The notes: a model not told the origin generated them from the sequence alone. A stretch of 64,000 nucleotides of DNA from Streptomyces sp. NBC_01296 (GCF_035984415.1 NZ_CP130720.1:4650001-4714000), one strand, 5' to 3'. Counted from the stretch's first letter, positions 44,714 through 54,188 are shown. Made by a program: numbers and translations.

Positions 44714-45208
44714 GTGAAGGACATAGGGCGCGGCCTCACCGCACGGCGCGCCGCCCGGCGGCTGCACGACGGACCGCAGCCGGTGCTGCGCGTCGCAGTC
44801 CGCCGCCGCGCCCGCGGGTCCACCTGGCTGGTTGCGGACGCCGCGGCGACCACGGCCCCGCCCCTGATCGGCTTCCGCAGCCGGTTCGAGGACACCCACC
44901 GCGTCCGGTTCCGGGGCGGCCGGATCCTGCTGGGCGGCCCGGAGAGCCGGCTGCGCGCCGAGCACCACGGCATCGACGACACCCGTGAGCCCTACGAGGC
45001 GATCCTGTACGGAGTGCCCTGCGAGGGAGCCGAGGTGCTCCTCGAGTACGCCGTCCACGCCGTCCTGTCCGGCAGCAGCACGATCGCCTCCGAGCTCACC
45101 GCCGCTCCGCTGCTGCCGGTCCGCCTCCACCGTCTGAAGCCGTGGAAGCCGGCTGCGGCGGCGGCGACCGATCGGGCAGACTCCCTCCATGGCACCCAAG
45201 ATCCGTAA
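44714..45208 (+). CDS. Hypothetical protein, 164 aa
   Basis: No family is recognised. The protein is basic at its start (RRAARRLHDGPQPVLRVAVR), has an alternating strand-like middle (IGFRSRFEDTHRVRFRGGRI, ILYGVPCEGAEVLLEYAVHA) and a Lys/Ala tail. CATACT (44702-44707) lies 6 nt before the GTG and no ribosome-binding site is present, suggesting a leaderless mRNA. Its last 20 nt overlap the following gene, so the two may be cotranscribed or the second may have its own promoter. Confidence 0.65.
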   Translation: MKDIGRGLTARRAARRLHDGPQPVLRVAVRRRARGSTWLVADAAATTAPPLIGFRSRFEDTHRVRFRGGRILLGGPESRLRAEHHGIDDTREPYEAILYGVPCEGAEVLLEYAVHAVLSGSSTIASELTAAPLLPVRLHRLKPWKPAAAAATDRADSLHGTQDP

Positions 45209-45971
45209 GTACGACGCCGCCAGGGTCCGTACGGCCGTCACCGCGCAGTTCGGGCATGTGGCCGAGGCCGTACGGGGGTTGACCGACGAGCAGCTCGCGC
45301 GGCCCAGTGGCCTCGGGGACTGGACCGTCGCCGATCTCGCCGCGCACATCGCGTGGATCGCGGACTCACTCGCGAGCGGACTGGCCCGGCCCCCCGCCGC
45401 CGTGCCGGAGCTGACGGCCGTCGAATGGCCCTTCGCCACCGCCTCCCTCGCCGGGAAGATCGCCGAAGCGGCCAAGGAGACCCTCGAGGGCGCCCCGCTG
45501 CCCGAGCTCTACGAGCGGGCCGGCGCCCGCATGGCCGAGGCGCTGGCCGAGAACCCCGGCAGCCGGGTGCTCGACCTGTGGATCGGGGACATGACCCTGG
45601 CCGACTTCCTCGTCACCCGGACCGTGGAACTCGTGGTCCACACCGACGACCTGGCCCGGGCCGCCGGGGTGGACATCCCGATCGAGCGGCAGGCCCTGGC
45701 CGCCTGCACCCGGCTGCTCGCCGACGCCCTCGCGCTCAAGGCCCCGGGCGCCTCGGTCGAGGTGCGGATCCCGCCCTTCGCGGTGGTCCAGTGCATCGAG
45801 GGGCCCCGCCACACCCGCGGCACCCCGCCGAACGTGGTCGAGACGGACCCGCTGACCTGGATCCGGCTGGCCACCGGGCGTACGGACTGGGCCGCGGCCG
45901 TCGAGGGCGCGCAGGTCAGGGCCAGCGGGGAGCGGGCCGACCTGGCGGCGCTGCTGCCGGTGATGCGGTGA
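45189..45971 (+). CDS. Maleylpyruvate isomerase-type mycothiol-dependent family protein
   Basis: A 260-residue protein. The N-terminal DinB-like MDMPI domain contains LTDEQLARPSGLGDWTVADLAAHIAW (DWTVxDLxAHI is diagnostic) and VELVVHTDDLARAAG, whose His would be a metal ligand. The C-terminal part (VEVRIPPFAVVQCIEGPRHT, WIRLATGRTDW) resembles a sterol-carrier-like domain. Related enzymes use mycothiol as cofactor, but the substrate here is unknown. CAGACT 6 nt before the ATG suggests a leaderless transcript. Confidence 0.85.
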   Translation: MAPKIRKYDAARVRTAVTAQFGHVAEAVRGLTDEQLARPSGLGDWTVADLAAHIAWIADSLASGLARPPAAVPELTAVEWPFATASLAGKIAEAAKETLEGAPLPELYERAGARMAEALAENPGSRVLDLWIGDMTLADFLVTRTVELVVHTDDLARAAGVDIPIERQALAACTRLLADALALKAPGASVEVRIPPFAVVQCIEGPRHTRGTPPNVVETDPLTWIRLATGRTDWAAAVEGAQVRASGERADLAALLPVMR

Positions 45972-46009
45972 GGGTGGAACCGCCCGCCGGACCCGCCCGT
46001 CCCAGGAAC

Positions 46010-46816
46010 ATGGGTACCCATCGGCACGTCCCCACCGGCCTGGCCGTCGCATCGGCATTCGCGCTCGTCCTCACCGCCTGCAGCCAGGGCGGGGAGAGCG
46101 AGACCCGTGTGCTTCCGGACCTCAAGGGTTCCTGGGCCGTCGAGTCCCTGACCACCGGCGGCCGCACCCTGCACGCGCCCGACAACGCCCGCCTGGACCT
46201 CGCGGAGAAGGAGGCCACGGTCAACTACGGCTGCAACGGCTTCAAGGCGGCGGTCGCCTTCGCCGGCACCTCCGCGGTGACGGTCACCCCCGGCCCCACG
46301 ACCCTCACGTCCTGCGCGGACATGGAGTTCGAGAAGGAGTTCGCCAAACTCTTCACGGGCCGGCTGACCATGGACCGGGGGCCCGACCGGCTCACCCTGA
46401 AGACCGCCGACGGGAGCACGATCGCGATGAGCACGAAGCCCCCGGTCCCGGACTCCCGCATCACGGGCACCGAGTGGATCGTCGAGTCCCTGATCAGCGG
46501 CGACAGCGTGTCCCCGCTGCCCGCCGAGGCCGCGGGCAAGACACGGTTCCTGCTGACTGCCGACCTCGCCGCGAGCGGCAGCCTCGGCTGCAACCGGTTC
46601 AGCGCCCAGGCCACCGGCGACGGAGCCCAGCTCACCTTCGGGCCGCTGACCACGACCCGGATGGCCTGCGAGGGTCCGGTGGGCGAGGTCGAGCGGACGC
46701 TGACCGAGCTCTTCGCCGCCTCCCCGCTCACCTGGCACATCGAGGGCCGGAGCCTCACCCTCACCGCGCCCGACGGCAAGGGCCTGACCGCGAGGGCCGC
46801 CTCGACCGTGGAATGA
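46010..46816 (+). CDS. META-domain lipoprotein (two META domains)
   Basis: A 268-residue protein with a signal peptide ending in the lipobox LTAC (Cys23), so it should be anchored to the outer face of the membrane. Two META/HslJ-type domains follow: residues about 35-145 (GSWAVESLTTGGRTLHAPDN ... VNYGCNGFKAAVAF) and about 150-265 (GTEWIVESLISGDSVSPLPA ... SLGCNRFSAQATGD). Each keeps the GCN(R/G)F signature. META proteins are linked to heat-shock or antibiotic stress, but activity is unknown. AGGAAC precedes the ATG. Confidence 0.87.
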   Translation: MGTHRHVPTGLAVASAFALVLTACSQGGESETRVLPDLKGSWAVESLTTGGRTLHAPDNARLDLAEKEATVNYGCNGFKAAVAFAGTSAVTVTPGPTTLTSCADMEFEKEFAKLFTGRLTMDRGPDRLTLKTADGSTIAMSTKPPVPDSRITGTEWIVESLISGDSVSPLPAEAAGKTRFLLTADLAASGSLGCNRFSAQATGDGAQLTFGPLTTTRMACEGPVGEVERTLTELFAASPLTWHIEGRSLTLTAPDGKGLTARAASTVE

Positions 46817-46850
46817 GCGGAACGACCCGCCGCACCCGGCACCCGGGACG

Positions 46851-48272
46851 TCACGCCGGGTAGGGCAGCAGACCCGCGTCCGTCTTCTCCCAGGCCGCGC
46901 GCAGCTCCGCGAGCCGGGCCGGTTCCAGGGCCGCCTTGTCGGCCTGCTCCCGGGCATCCCCGGCCAGGTGGAACAGCTGGTCCCGGCCCGTCTTGCCGCG
47001 GTAGTACTTCCAGTCCCCCCGGCGCAGGGCCCGCTCGCCGCGCACCCGCCAGAACAGGTTCCGCTCGGCGGTCTTCTCGCCGCGCAGCAGGTACCCGGCC
47101 AGGCTGGCCCCGTCCAGCGGGTAGGCCGGGTGCGGCCGGGCTCCGGCCAGCTCCAGCAGGGTCGCCGTCCAGTCGGGGGTGAAGACCGGGACCCGGCTGA
47201 CCTGGCCGCCGTCGATCCGGGCCGGCCAGCGCACGATGTTCGGCACCCGGATCCCGCCCTCCTGGAGGGAGGCCTTGTTGCCGGAGAGCGGCCAGTTGTA
47301 CGAGAACCGCTCGCCGCCGTTGTCGCTGGAGAAGACGATCAGGGTGTCGTCCGCCTGCCCCGAGCGCTCGAGCGCCTTCAGCACCTCGCCGATCGAGCGG
47401 TCGAGGTCCTCGACCATCTGCCGGTACTTCTCGACGGAGCCCCCGTCCTGGTGCCACAGCGCCCGGGCGTCGCCCGCCTTGATCCGGCGCTCGACCTCGG
47501 CGCTCGCCCCGGTGTCCCCGTCGGCGATCCACGGCCAGTGCGGGGTGGTGAAGTTGAGGTTGAGCAGCCACGGCTTGCCGCCATGGTCGCGGGAGACGTA
47601 CTCGGCGGCCCGCTCGGTGATGATCCGCGTGTAGTAGCGCAGGTCCTTGTAGGTGGCGTCGCCTTCGTAGAGGTCGTATTCGCCGCCGAGGCCCAGCTTG
47701 GAGTAGTACTCCAGGGCCCCGCCGAAGTTGCCGAAGAACTCGTCCCAGCCCGACTTGGTCGGACTGTGGTCGGGCAGGTAGCCGCAGTGCCATTTGCCGA
47801 TCAGCGCGGTCGCGTAGCCCGCGTCGCGCAGCAGCGAGGCCAGCGTCGGGTGGGTGGGCTCCAGGCCGACGCTCTTGTCGGCGATGGGCTCGGCGAGGCC
47901 GCCCTCCACACGGCCCGGGTAGCGGCCCGTGTACAGGCTGAACCGCGTCGGTGAGCAGGTGGCGGAGCCGGAGTAGGCATCGGTGAAGCGGACGCCCTGG
48001 CGGGCCAGCCGGTCCAGGTTCGGGGTCTTGATGTGCGGGGAGCCGTACGAGGACAGGTCGGCCCAGCCGAGGTCGTCGCCGAGGACGAACAGGATGTTGG
48101 GCCGCCGGGAGTGCCGGCCGCGGGCGGCGCGGAACTCCCGTTCCTGCGGCCCGGCGGTCTCCTGGGCCGCCTGGGCGGGGGCGGCGCCCAGCCCCACGGC
48201 CGCCGCGGCCGCGGTCGCTCCGACGGCGCCGCCGAAGGCACGCCGGGACAGGTGGTTGTCGTACGAAGGCAC
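46851..48272 (-). CDS. Tat-exported sulfatase
   Basis: The GTG at 48272 follows TGGAG by 5 nt, giving 473 residues. The N terminus has a twin-arginine signal (HLSRRAFGGAVGATAAAAAV) ending near AQA-AQE. The formylglycine motif is Cys106-Ser-Pro-Thr-Arg110, inside GSATCSPTRFSLYTGRYPG, and PNILFVLGDDLGWADLSSYG supplies the metal-binding aspartates. TLIVFSSDNGGE is the second metal site. It should release sulfate from an extracellular ester. A probable leader peptide lies upstream on the same strand. Confidence 0.93.
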   Translation of the reverse strand: MPSYDNHLSRRAFGGAVGATAAAAAVGLGAAPAQAAQETAGPQEREFRAARGRHSRRPNILFVLGDDLGWADLSSYGSPHIKTPNLDRLARQGVRFTDAYSGSATCSPTRFSLYTGRYPGRVEGGLAEPIADKSVGLEPTHPTLASLLRDAGYATALIGKWHCGYLPDHSPTKSGWDEFFGNFGGALEYYSKLGLGGEYDLYEGDATYKDLRYYTRIITERAAEYVSRDHGGKPWLLNLNFTTPHWPWIADGDTGASAEVERRIKAGDARALWHQDGGSVEKYRQMVEDLDRSIGEVLKALERSGQADDTLIVFSSDNGGERFSYNWPLSGNKASLQEGGIRVPNIVRWPARIDGGQVSRVPVFTPDWTATLLELAGARPHPAYPLDGASLAGYLLRGEKTAERNLFWRVRGERALRRGDWKYYRGKTGRDQLFHLAGDAREQADKAALEPARLAELRAAWEKTDAGLLPYPA

Positions 48273-48388
48273 AAGTACTCCAGGGCACGGCTCGGCCACC
48301 CGGCCCGGCGGGCGCGCAGGACGGCGCGCGGCACGGCGGGGCAGGGGCGGCCGGAGCGGAAAAAAGAAAAGGGAAAGGAGAGTTGCGG

Positions 48389-48484
48389 CTACGCGGAACA
48401 GCGACAGATGGCGCTCGCGACACGGACCAGGTCTACGTGGCGGCGCTCGACGAGGGTGACGGAACGGTCACCGAGAGGCTGCAT
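48389..48484 (-). CDS. Putative leader peptide upstream of sulfatase
   Basis: A 31-codon open frame from the ATG at 48484 to TAG at 48389, ending RRHVDLVRVASAICRCSA. The pattern R-R-H-V-D-L-x-R-x-x-S-A-x-C recurs, as I recall, in tiny peptides encoded before sulfur-related genes in Streptomyces. Two cysteine codons (27 and 29) near its end could act in cysteine-dependent attenuation. It ends 116 bp before the sulfatase start. It was found by motif, and the start codon is uncertain. Confidence 0.6.
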   Translation of the reverse strand: MQPLGDRSVTLVERRHVDLVRVASAICRCSA

Positions 48485-48632
48485 GGGCCGAGAGCCTGTA
48501 CGAATGCCCTCGTAGATGTCAACAAGGTGATCCGAATGCCGAGACGGAGCCGTCCGGTCACCCTCTGTGCTGTGACATTTCCCGGCCGTCCCCAATTCGG
48601 ACCAGTGGTCGATCTCGCCTACACTCGGAAGC

Positions 48633-50150
48633 GTGCCTCGTGGTGATGGACGACTCAACCACGACCTGCTCCCCGGCGAAAAGGGCCCCCAGGACGCTTG
48701 CGGCGTCTTCGGTGTCTGGGCTCCGGGTGAAGAGGTCGCCAAGCTCACCTACTTCGGACTGTATGCGCTGCAGCACCGTGGACAAGAGTCCGCGGGAATC
48801 GCTGTGAGCAACGGTTCCCAGATCCTCGTCTTCAAGGACATGGGCCTCGTTTCCCAAGTCTTCGACGAAACCTCTCTCGGCTCGCTCCAGGGTCATATCG
48901 CGGTCGGTCACGCCCGCTACTCGACCACCGGAGCCTCCGTCTGGGAGAACGCGCAGCCCACTTTCCGTGCGACCGCCCACGGCTCCATTGCCCTGGGTCA
49001 CAACGGCAACTTGGTGAACACCGCCGAGCTCGCCGAGATGGTCGCCGACCTCCCCCGTCAGGACGGCCGTGCCACCCAGGTGGCGGCCACCAATGACACC
49101 GACCTGGTCACCGCCCTGCTGGCCGGCCAGACGGACGACGACGGCAAGCCCCTGACGATCGAGGAGTCGGCCACCAAGGTCCTCCCGAAGGTCAAGGGTG
49201 CGTTCTCGCTCGTGTTCATGGACGAGGGAACCCTCTACACCGCCCGTGACCCGCAGGGCATCCGCCCGCTGGTCCTCGGCCGCCTGGAGCGCGGCTGGGT
49301 GGTCGCGAGTGAGACCGCCGCCCTCGACATCTGCGGCGCCAGCTTCGTCCGCGAGGTCGAGCCGGGCGAGCTCATCGCGATCGACGAGAACGGTCTGCGC
49401 ACCTCCCGCTTCGCGGAAGCAAAGCCCAAGGGCTGTGTCTTCGAGTACGTCTACCTGGCGCGCCCGGACACCGACATCGCCGGCCGGAACGTCTACCTCT
49501 CGCGTGTCGAGATGGGCCGGCGACTGGCCAAGGAAGCCCCGGTGGACGCCGACCTGGTGATAGCGACGCCGGAATCCGGCACGCCCGCCGCGGTCGGATA
49601 CGCCGAGGCCAGCGGGATCCCGTACGGATCCGGCCTGGTCAAGAACGCCTACGTGGGCCGGACCTTCATCCAGCCCTCGCAGACGATCCGCCAGCTGGGC
49701 ATCCGCCTGAAGCTCAACCCCCTCAAGGAAGTCATCCGGGGCAAGCGCCTGGTGGTCGTGGACGACTCGATCGTCCGCGGCAACACGCAGCGCGCCCTGG
49801 TCAAGATGCTCCGCGAGGCCGGCGCGGCCGAGGTCCACATCCGGATCTCCTCGCCGCCGGTGAAGTGGCCGTGCTTCTTCGGCATCGACTTCGCCACCCG
49901 GGCCGAGCTGATCGCCAACGGCATGACGGTCGACGAGATCGCCACGTCGCTCGGCGCGGACTCGCTCTCGTACATCTCGCTCGACGCGATGATCGAGGCG
50001 ACGACCATCCAGAAGCCCAATCTCTGCCGTGCCTGCTTCGACGGCGTGTACCCCATGGAGCTGCCCGACCCGCAGCTCCTGGGCAAGCAGCTTCTGGAAT
50101 CCGAGCTCGCGGGCGGCACCGACGCCGCCGACGCGCTCCGGCGCCCGTAG
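48633..50150 (+). CDS. purF: Amidophosphoribosyltransferase
   Basis: First committed enzyme of purine synthesis, 505 residues. A 22-residue propeptide precedes the nucleophile Cys23 (QDACGVFGVWAPG). The glutaminase half has HRGQESAGIAV and GHARYSTTG; the PRPP site is VVVDDSIVRGNTQ. Cysteines in WPCFFGID and NLCRACFDG match the [4Fe-4S] ligands of the Bacillus-type enzyme. TACACT (48620-48625) lies exactly 7 nt before the GTG start, indicating leaderless transcription. purM follows after 105 bp. Confidence 0.96.
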   Translation: MPRGDGRLNHDLLPGEKGPQDACGVFGVWAPGEEVAKLTYFGLYALQHRGQESAGIAVSNGSQILVFKDMGLVSQVFDETSLGSLQGHIAVGHARYSTTGASVWENAQPTFRATAHGSIALGHNGNLVNTAELAEMVADLPRQDGRATQVAATNDTDLVTALLAGQTDDDGKPLTIEESATKVLPKVKGAFSLVFMDEGTLYTARDPQGIRPLVLGRLERGWVVASETAALDICGASFVREVEPGELIAIDENGLRTSRFAEAKPKGCVFEYVYLARPDTDIAGRNVYLSRVEMGRRLAKEAPVDADLVIATPESGTPAAVGYAEASGIPYGSGLVKNAYVGRTFIQPSQTIRQLGIRLKLNPLKEVIRGKRLVVVDDSIVRGNTQRALVKMLREAGAAEVHIRISSPPVKWPCFFGIDFATRAELIANGMTVDEIATSLGADSLSYISLDAMIEATTIQKPNLCRACFDGVYPMELPDPQLLGKQLLESELAGGTDAADALRRP

Positions 50151-50255
50151 CGCCGCGGCCCGCATCCCCTGCTCCACCTGCGCCGGGCCCTGCCTTTCAA
50201 GCTTCTCCCAGGGCCCGGCACCACAAGCAGTAACGACACGAAAGCTCTCCCTGTC

Positions 50256-51326
50256 ATGACAGAGAAGACCACCGGTGCCAGCTACGCAGCCGCAGGCGTG
50301 GACATCGAAGCGGGAGACCGCGCCGTCGAGCTGATGAAGGAGTGGGTGAAGAAGACGCAGCGCCCCGAGGTCCTCGGCGGCCTCGGCGGGTTCGCCGGCC
50401 TCTTCGACGCCTCCGCCCTCAAGCGCTACGAGCGCCCGTTGCTGGCCTCCGCGACCGACGGGGTCGGCACGAAGGTGGACATCGCCCGCCAGCTGGGCGT
50501 GTACGACACCATCGGCCACGACCTGGTCGCGATGGTCATGGACGACATCGTCGTCTGCGGCGCCGAGCCGCTCTTCATGACCGACTACATCTGCGTGGGC
50601 AAGGTCCACCCGGAGCGTGTCGCGGCGATCGTCAAGGGCATCGCCGAGGGCTGCGTCCTCGCCGGCTGCGCCCTGGTGGGCGGCGAGACCGCCGAGCACC
50701 CGGGTCTGCTGGGCCCGGACGACTTCGACGTGGCGGGCGCCGGCACCGGTGTCGTCGAATACGACCGCCTGCTCGGCGCGGATCGCATCCGTACGGGTGA
50801 CGCCGTCATCGCGATGGCGTCCTCCGGCCTTCACTCGAACGGGTACTCGCTCGTCCGGCACGTCCTCTTCGAGCGCGCCAAGATGTCCCTCGAGCAGCAC
50901 GTCGAGGAGCTCGGCCGGACCCTCGGCGAGGAGCTCCTGGAGCCGACCAAGATCTACTCGCTGGACTGCATGGCCCTCACCCGTACGGCCGAGGTCCACG
51001 CGTACTCGCACATCACCGGCGGCGGTCTCGCGGCGAACCTGGCCCGGGTCATCCCGGACCACCTGCACGCCACGGTCGACCGATCGACCTGGGCCCCGGG
51101 CGCGATCTTCGACCTGGTCGGCAAGGCCGGGCAGGTCGAGCAGCTGGAGCTGGAGAAGACCCTGAACATGGGCGTCGGCATGATGGCCGTGGTCCCGCAG
51201 GAGTCGGTGGACGTGGCACTGACCGCGCTGGCCGACCGGGGCGTGGACGCCTGGGTCGCGGGAGAGATCCTGGAGCGCGGTGCGCACACCGAGGGTGCGA
51301 CCCTGACCGGCGCGTACGGGAGCTGA
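50256..51326 (+). CDS. purM: Phosphoribosylformylglycinamidine cyclo-ligase (AIR synthase)
   Basis: A 356-residue ATP-dependent AIR synthase, dimeric and cytoplasmic. Motifs include SYAAAGVDIEAGDRAVELMK, LASATDGVGTKVDIARQLG, VAMVMDDIVVCGAEPLFMTD and LVGGETAEHPG. It follows purF in the same direction, with the gap holding no terminator, so the pair probably forms an operon. The end is marked by a clear terminator. Confidence 0.96.
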   Translation: MTEKTTGASYAAAGVDIEAGDRAVELMKEWVKKTQRPEVLGGLGGFAGLFDASALKRYERPLLASATDGVGTKVDIARQLGVYDTIGHDLVAMVMDDIVVCGAEPLFMTDYICVGKVHPERVAAIVKGIAEGCVLAGCALVGGETAEHPGLLGPDDFDVAGAGTGVVEYDRLLGADRIRTGDAVIAMASSGLHSNGYSLVRHVLFERAKMSLEQHVEELGRTLGEELLEPTKIYSLDCMALTRTAEVHAYSHITGGGLAANLARVIPDHLHATVDRSTWAPGAIFDLVGKAGQVEQLELEKTLNMGVGMMAVVPQESVDVALTALADRGVDAWVAGEILERGAHTEGATLTGAYGS

Positions 51327-51355
51327 CCAGCCGGGACGGCGGCGACCAACACTGA

Positions 51356-51388
51356 AACCCGGTCCGGGGCGAGGCCCTGGACCGGGTT
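51356..51388 (+). terminator. Terminator after purM
   Basis: The perfect arms AACCCGGTCC and GGACCGGGTT with a 13-nt loop, followed by CTTGTGTT, start 29 nt past the stop. Confidence 0.75.
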
Positions 51389-51465
51389 CTTGTGTTGCTC
51401 AGCCGGGGTCAGTCACTGACTGGCCGCCACCTGTGGTGCAGACGCGAAAGAGACGCAGGAGAGCG

Positions 51466-51732
51466 TCAAGCGCCGCGGCGCTGGGCCGACGGACCGGACT
51501 CTTCGTCCTCGTCGTCGTCATCATCGCTGTTGTACAGATCCGCGTACTTGGCGTACGGGTCGTCGTCGTCCAGATCGTCATCGACTTCGACCGGCTCGCT
51601 GACAGGCAGCAGCGGTTCCGTCGGCGATGCGCCCAGCTCATTGGCCAGACGCGAGAGGTCAGTCCCGCCGCTGTTGTACTTCAGCTGGCGGGCGACCTTT
51701 GTCTGCTTGGCCTTGGCCCGGCCGCGCCCCAT
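51466..51732 (-). CDS. DUF3073 protein
   Basis: An 88-residue protein starting MGRGRAKAKQTKVARQLKYN, the invariant N terminus of this actinobacterial family, followed by SGGTDLSRLANELG and an Asp-rich tail (VDDDLDDDDPYAKYADLYNS, DDDDDEDEE). The basic head and acidic tail suggest RNA or ribosome contact, but no function is known. It converges with purM. Confidence 0.9.
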   Translation of the reverse strand: MGRGRAKAKQTKVARQLKYNSGGTDLSRLANELGASPTEPLLPVSEPVEVDDDLDDDDPYAKYADLYNSDDDDDEDEESGPSAQRRGA

Positions 51733-52012
51733 GGCTCGACCCCCTCGGTGACGGGGCTCGACGGCCCCAGAGTCTGACACGCGTTCATGGTTCGGAGCGG
51801 GCTCTCCGTGGAGAGACCGTCCGTAGGGGTTTAACGGTACCTGCTTCCGCGGCCATACGGTACGCCGCCCGCATGACGTGCCCCGGAGCAGGACCAATGA
51901 GGCACCCCGTCCTCGCTGGTCAGCTGCGATTTTAACCCTTTCCTGGCGGGCGACCCGCCGAAGTGCAGTGAGTTCCGTCTCGCCGCAACCCCGGCGGGCG
52001 CACGTCAGGTCC

Positions 52013-53140
52013 CTACAGGGCCGGGACGGAGCCCTTCGCGGCCTTCGCGGCGCGGGCGTCCGCCATCCGCTGCTCGGCGATCCGGTCGGCCGCCGCGGCC
52101 GGCGGGATCCCGTCCGTCTTCGCGCGAGCAAATATGGCCAGGGTGGTGTCGAAGATCTTCGCGGCCTTGACCTTGCAGCGGTCGAAGTCGAAGCCGTGCA
52201 GTTCGTCGGCGACCTGGATGACCCCGCCCGCGTTCACCACGTAGTCGGGCGCGTAGAGGATCCCGCGGTCCGCGAGGTCCTTCTCCACACCCGGGTGGGC
52301 GAGCTGGTTGTTCGCGGCGCCGCACACGACCTTGGCGGTCAGGGCGGGTACCGACTCGTCGTTCAGCGCGCCGCCGAGTGCGCAGGGGGCGTAGATGTCC
52401 AGGCCCTCGGTGCGGATCAGGACGTTGGTGTCCGCCACGGCGGTGACCTGCGGGTGCTTGTCGAGGATCCGGCGCACCGACTCCTCGCGGACGTCCGTGA
52501 TCACGACCTCGGCACCGTCCTCCAGGAGGTGCTCGACCAGGTAGTGGCCGACCTTGCCAACGCCGGCCACGGCGACCTTGCGGCCGCGCAGCGTCGGGTC
52601 GCCCCACAGGTGCTGGGCGCTGGCCCGCATGCCCTGGAAGACACCGAACGCGGTGAGGACCGACGAGTCGCCGGCGCCGCCGTTCTCGGGGGAGCGGCCG
52701 GTCGCCCAGCGGGTCTCGCGGGCCACGATGTCCATGTCCGCCACGTACGTGCCGACGTCGCAGGCCGTCACGTAGCGGCCGCCGAGGGACTCCACGAACC
52801 GGCCGTAGGCCAGCAGCAGTTCCTCGGACTTCAGGACGTCCGGGTCCCCGATGATCACGGCCTTGCCGCCGCCGAGGTCGAGACCGGCCATGGCGTTCTT
52901 GTACGACATGCCGCGCGAGAGGTTCAGCGCGTCCATGACGGCCTCCTCGTCGGAGGCGTACGCGTGGAAGCGGGTACCGCCGAGGGCGGGGCCCAGAGCG
53001 GTGGAGTGGATCGCGATGACGGCCTTCAGGCCGGAGGCTCGGTCCTGGCACAGCACGACTTGCTCGTGGCCGCCCTGTTCCGAACGGAACAGGGTGTGCA
53101 GGACGCCGTCGGTCATTTCGGTCACGGTGGTGACTCCCAT
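52013..53140 (-). CDS. vdh: Valine (branched-chain amino acid) dehydrogenase
   Basis: A 375-residue Glu/Leu/Phe/Val dehydrogenase that oxidatively deaminates valine and related amino acids with NAD+, feeding precursors for polyketides. Substrate motifs are GPALGGTRFHAYASDEEAVM and the catalytic Lys in MAGLDLGGGKAVI. The NAD-binding fold begins RKVAVAGVGKVGHYLVEHLL, and the family's closing region is NAGGVIQVADEL. It diverges from the gene upstream of bldC, with 193 bp between. Confidence 0.93.
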   Translation of the reverse strand: MGVTTVTEMTDGVLHTLFRSEQGGHEQVVLCQDRASGLKAVIAIHSTALGPALGGTRFHAYASDEEAVMDALNLSRGMSYKNAMAGLDLGGGKAVIIGDPDVLKSEELLLAYGRFVESLGGRYVTACDVGTYVADMDIVARETRWATGRSPENGGAGDSSVLTAFGVFQGMRASAQHLWGDPTLRGRKVAVAGVGKVGHYLVEHLLEDGAEVVITDVREESVRRILDKHPQVTAVADTNVLIRTEGLDIYAPCALGGALNDESVPALTAKVVCGAANNQLAHPGVEKDLADRGILYAPDYVVNAGGVIQVADELHGFDFDRCKVKAAKIFDTTLAIFARAKTDGIPPAAAADRIAEQRMADARAAKAAKGSVPAL

Positions 53141-53333
53141 GGAAGAGATGCGGCGGAATGACGCCCGCCCTGCGGGTGGGGGAGGGCGCGCTGGGAGCAG
53201 CGTAAGACCTGCAGGGCGTGTGCAGTCGACCTGTCCGGAGATCGAAACACTCCCGGAGTATGAGCGGCCGGTCCTGGAGGTCCGGCGGACACCCGGCGGA
53301 GTAGCGCCGGGCGGTCCGGGGGAGTACGAGAGC

Positions 53334-54188
53334 GTGAGCGAAACCCCCGACCCCAGGCTGCCCTCGGCGCGCTCGGCGCCGACCGTCCCGTACGCCTCCT
53401 ACCTGCGCGTCTACGAGCCCCTGGCCGCTTTCGCGGAGCCGGAGCGCACGCACTGGGCCTCGTACGCCCGGCGCGGGGTGGTCCCGACCGCCCAGGACGA
53501 ACTGCGTCGCTCCCTCTCCGACTTGGTCCGGGTCCCGGTGGTCGGGGTGCCGGCGCACGAGAGCGCGGACGCGTTCACGGCGGAGGTGGACGGGGTGCTG
53601 CTGGTCTGTCCGTGGCGGACCAGGCTGCGCGGCTGGCTGGCACTCCAGGAGCTGGTCGAGCAGTTCCCGCTGCCCGTGCTGGACGCGGCGCTCCCGCCGG
53701 TGGCGAGGCGGCGGGCGGCCGAGGAGTACGAGCGCTGGCGCGAGCGGAATCCGGATGCGCGCCCGTGGATCCGTACCGGGGTGTGGCACGTGCCACTGCG
53801 TTGGTTCGTACTGGTGGCCGACGACGAGCGGGAGTACCTGCCGGGCGAGCGGATGCGCTACCGGACGCCGATGGTGCAGGCCCGGCGGCGACTCGCGCGG
53901 GGGCTGCGGACGCTGCGGGAGGCCGACGGGTACGGGGGGCTCGCGGACGGGCTGGTGGAGGTCGGCAGCTGGCTGGAGGAGTTCCACCCGCGCTCGATGG
54001 TCGAGCTGGACTACGGAGGCCTGGTGCACGCGCTGCCGGCGGACCGGCTGCGCGCCGACCGCTCCGCTCGGGACGTGGCGGCGGGGATCGCGGCGCTGCG
54101 GGCCGGGGACGAGGCCGGGGCGGCGGAGGCGTACGAGGAGCTCGCGGAGCGCTGGCGGGAGGTCCGGGAGAGACTGTTCGCGAATTGA
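53334..54188 (+). CDS. Conserved hypothetical protein upstream of bldC
   Basis: A 284-residue soluble protein from the GTG at 53334, 9 nt after a GGGGGAG site. It opens MSETPDPRLPSARSAPTVPY, then SYLRVYEPLAAFAEPERTHW. It is rich in Arg and aromatic residues with no transmembrane segment and reads like a mostly helical globular protein (ARRRLARGLRTLREADGYGG, AAEAYEELAERWREVRERLF). I do not recognise a domain. Its position next to bldC is conserved in Streptomyces as far as I recall. Confidence 0.8.
   Translation: MSETPDPRLPSARSAPTVPYASYLRVYEPLAAFAEPERTHWASYARRGVVPTAQDELRRSLSDLVRVPVVGVPAHESADAFTAEVDGVLLVCPWRTRLRGWLALQELVEQFPLPVLDAALPPVARRRAAEEYERWRERNPDARPWIRTGVWHVPLRWFVLVADDEREYLPGERMRYRTPMVQARRRLARGLRTLREADGYGGLADGLVEVGSWLEEFHPRSMVELDYGGLVHALPADRLRADRSARDVAAGIAALRAGDEAGAAEAYEELAERWREVRERLFAN

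Noticed and set aside
48383..48646. 87-codon plus-strand frame overlapping the leader-peptide region
   Set aside because: No ribosome-binding site, no recognisable domain, and it runs across the purF promoter and start codon in another frame.
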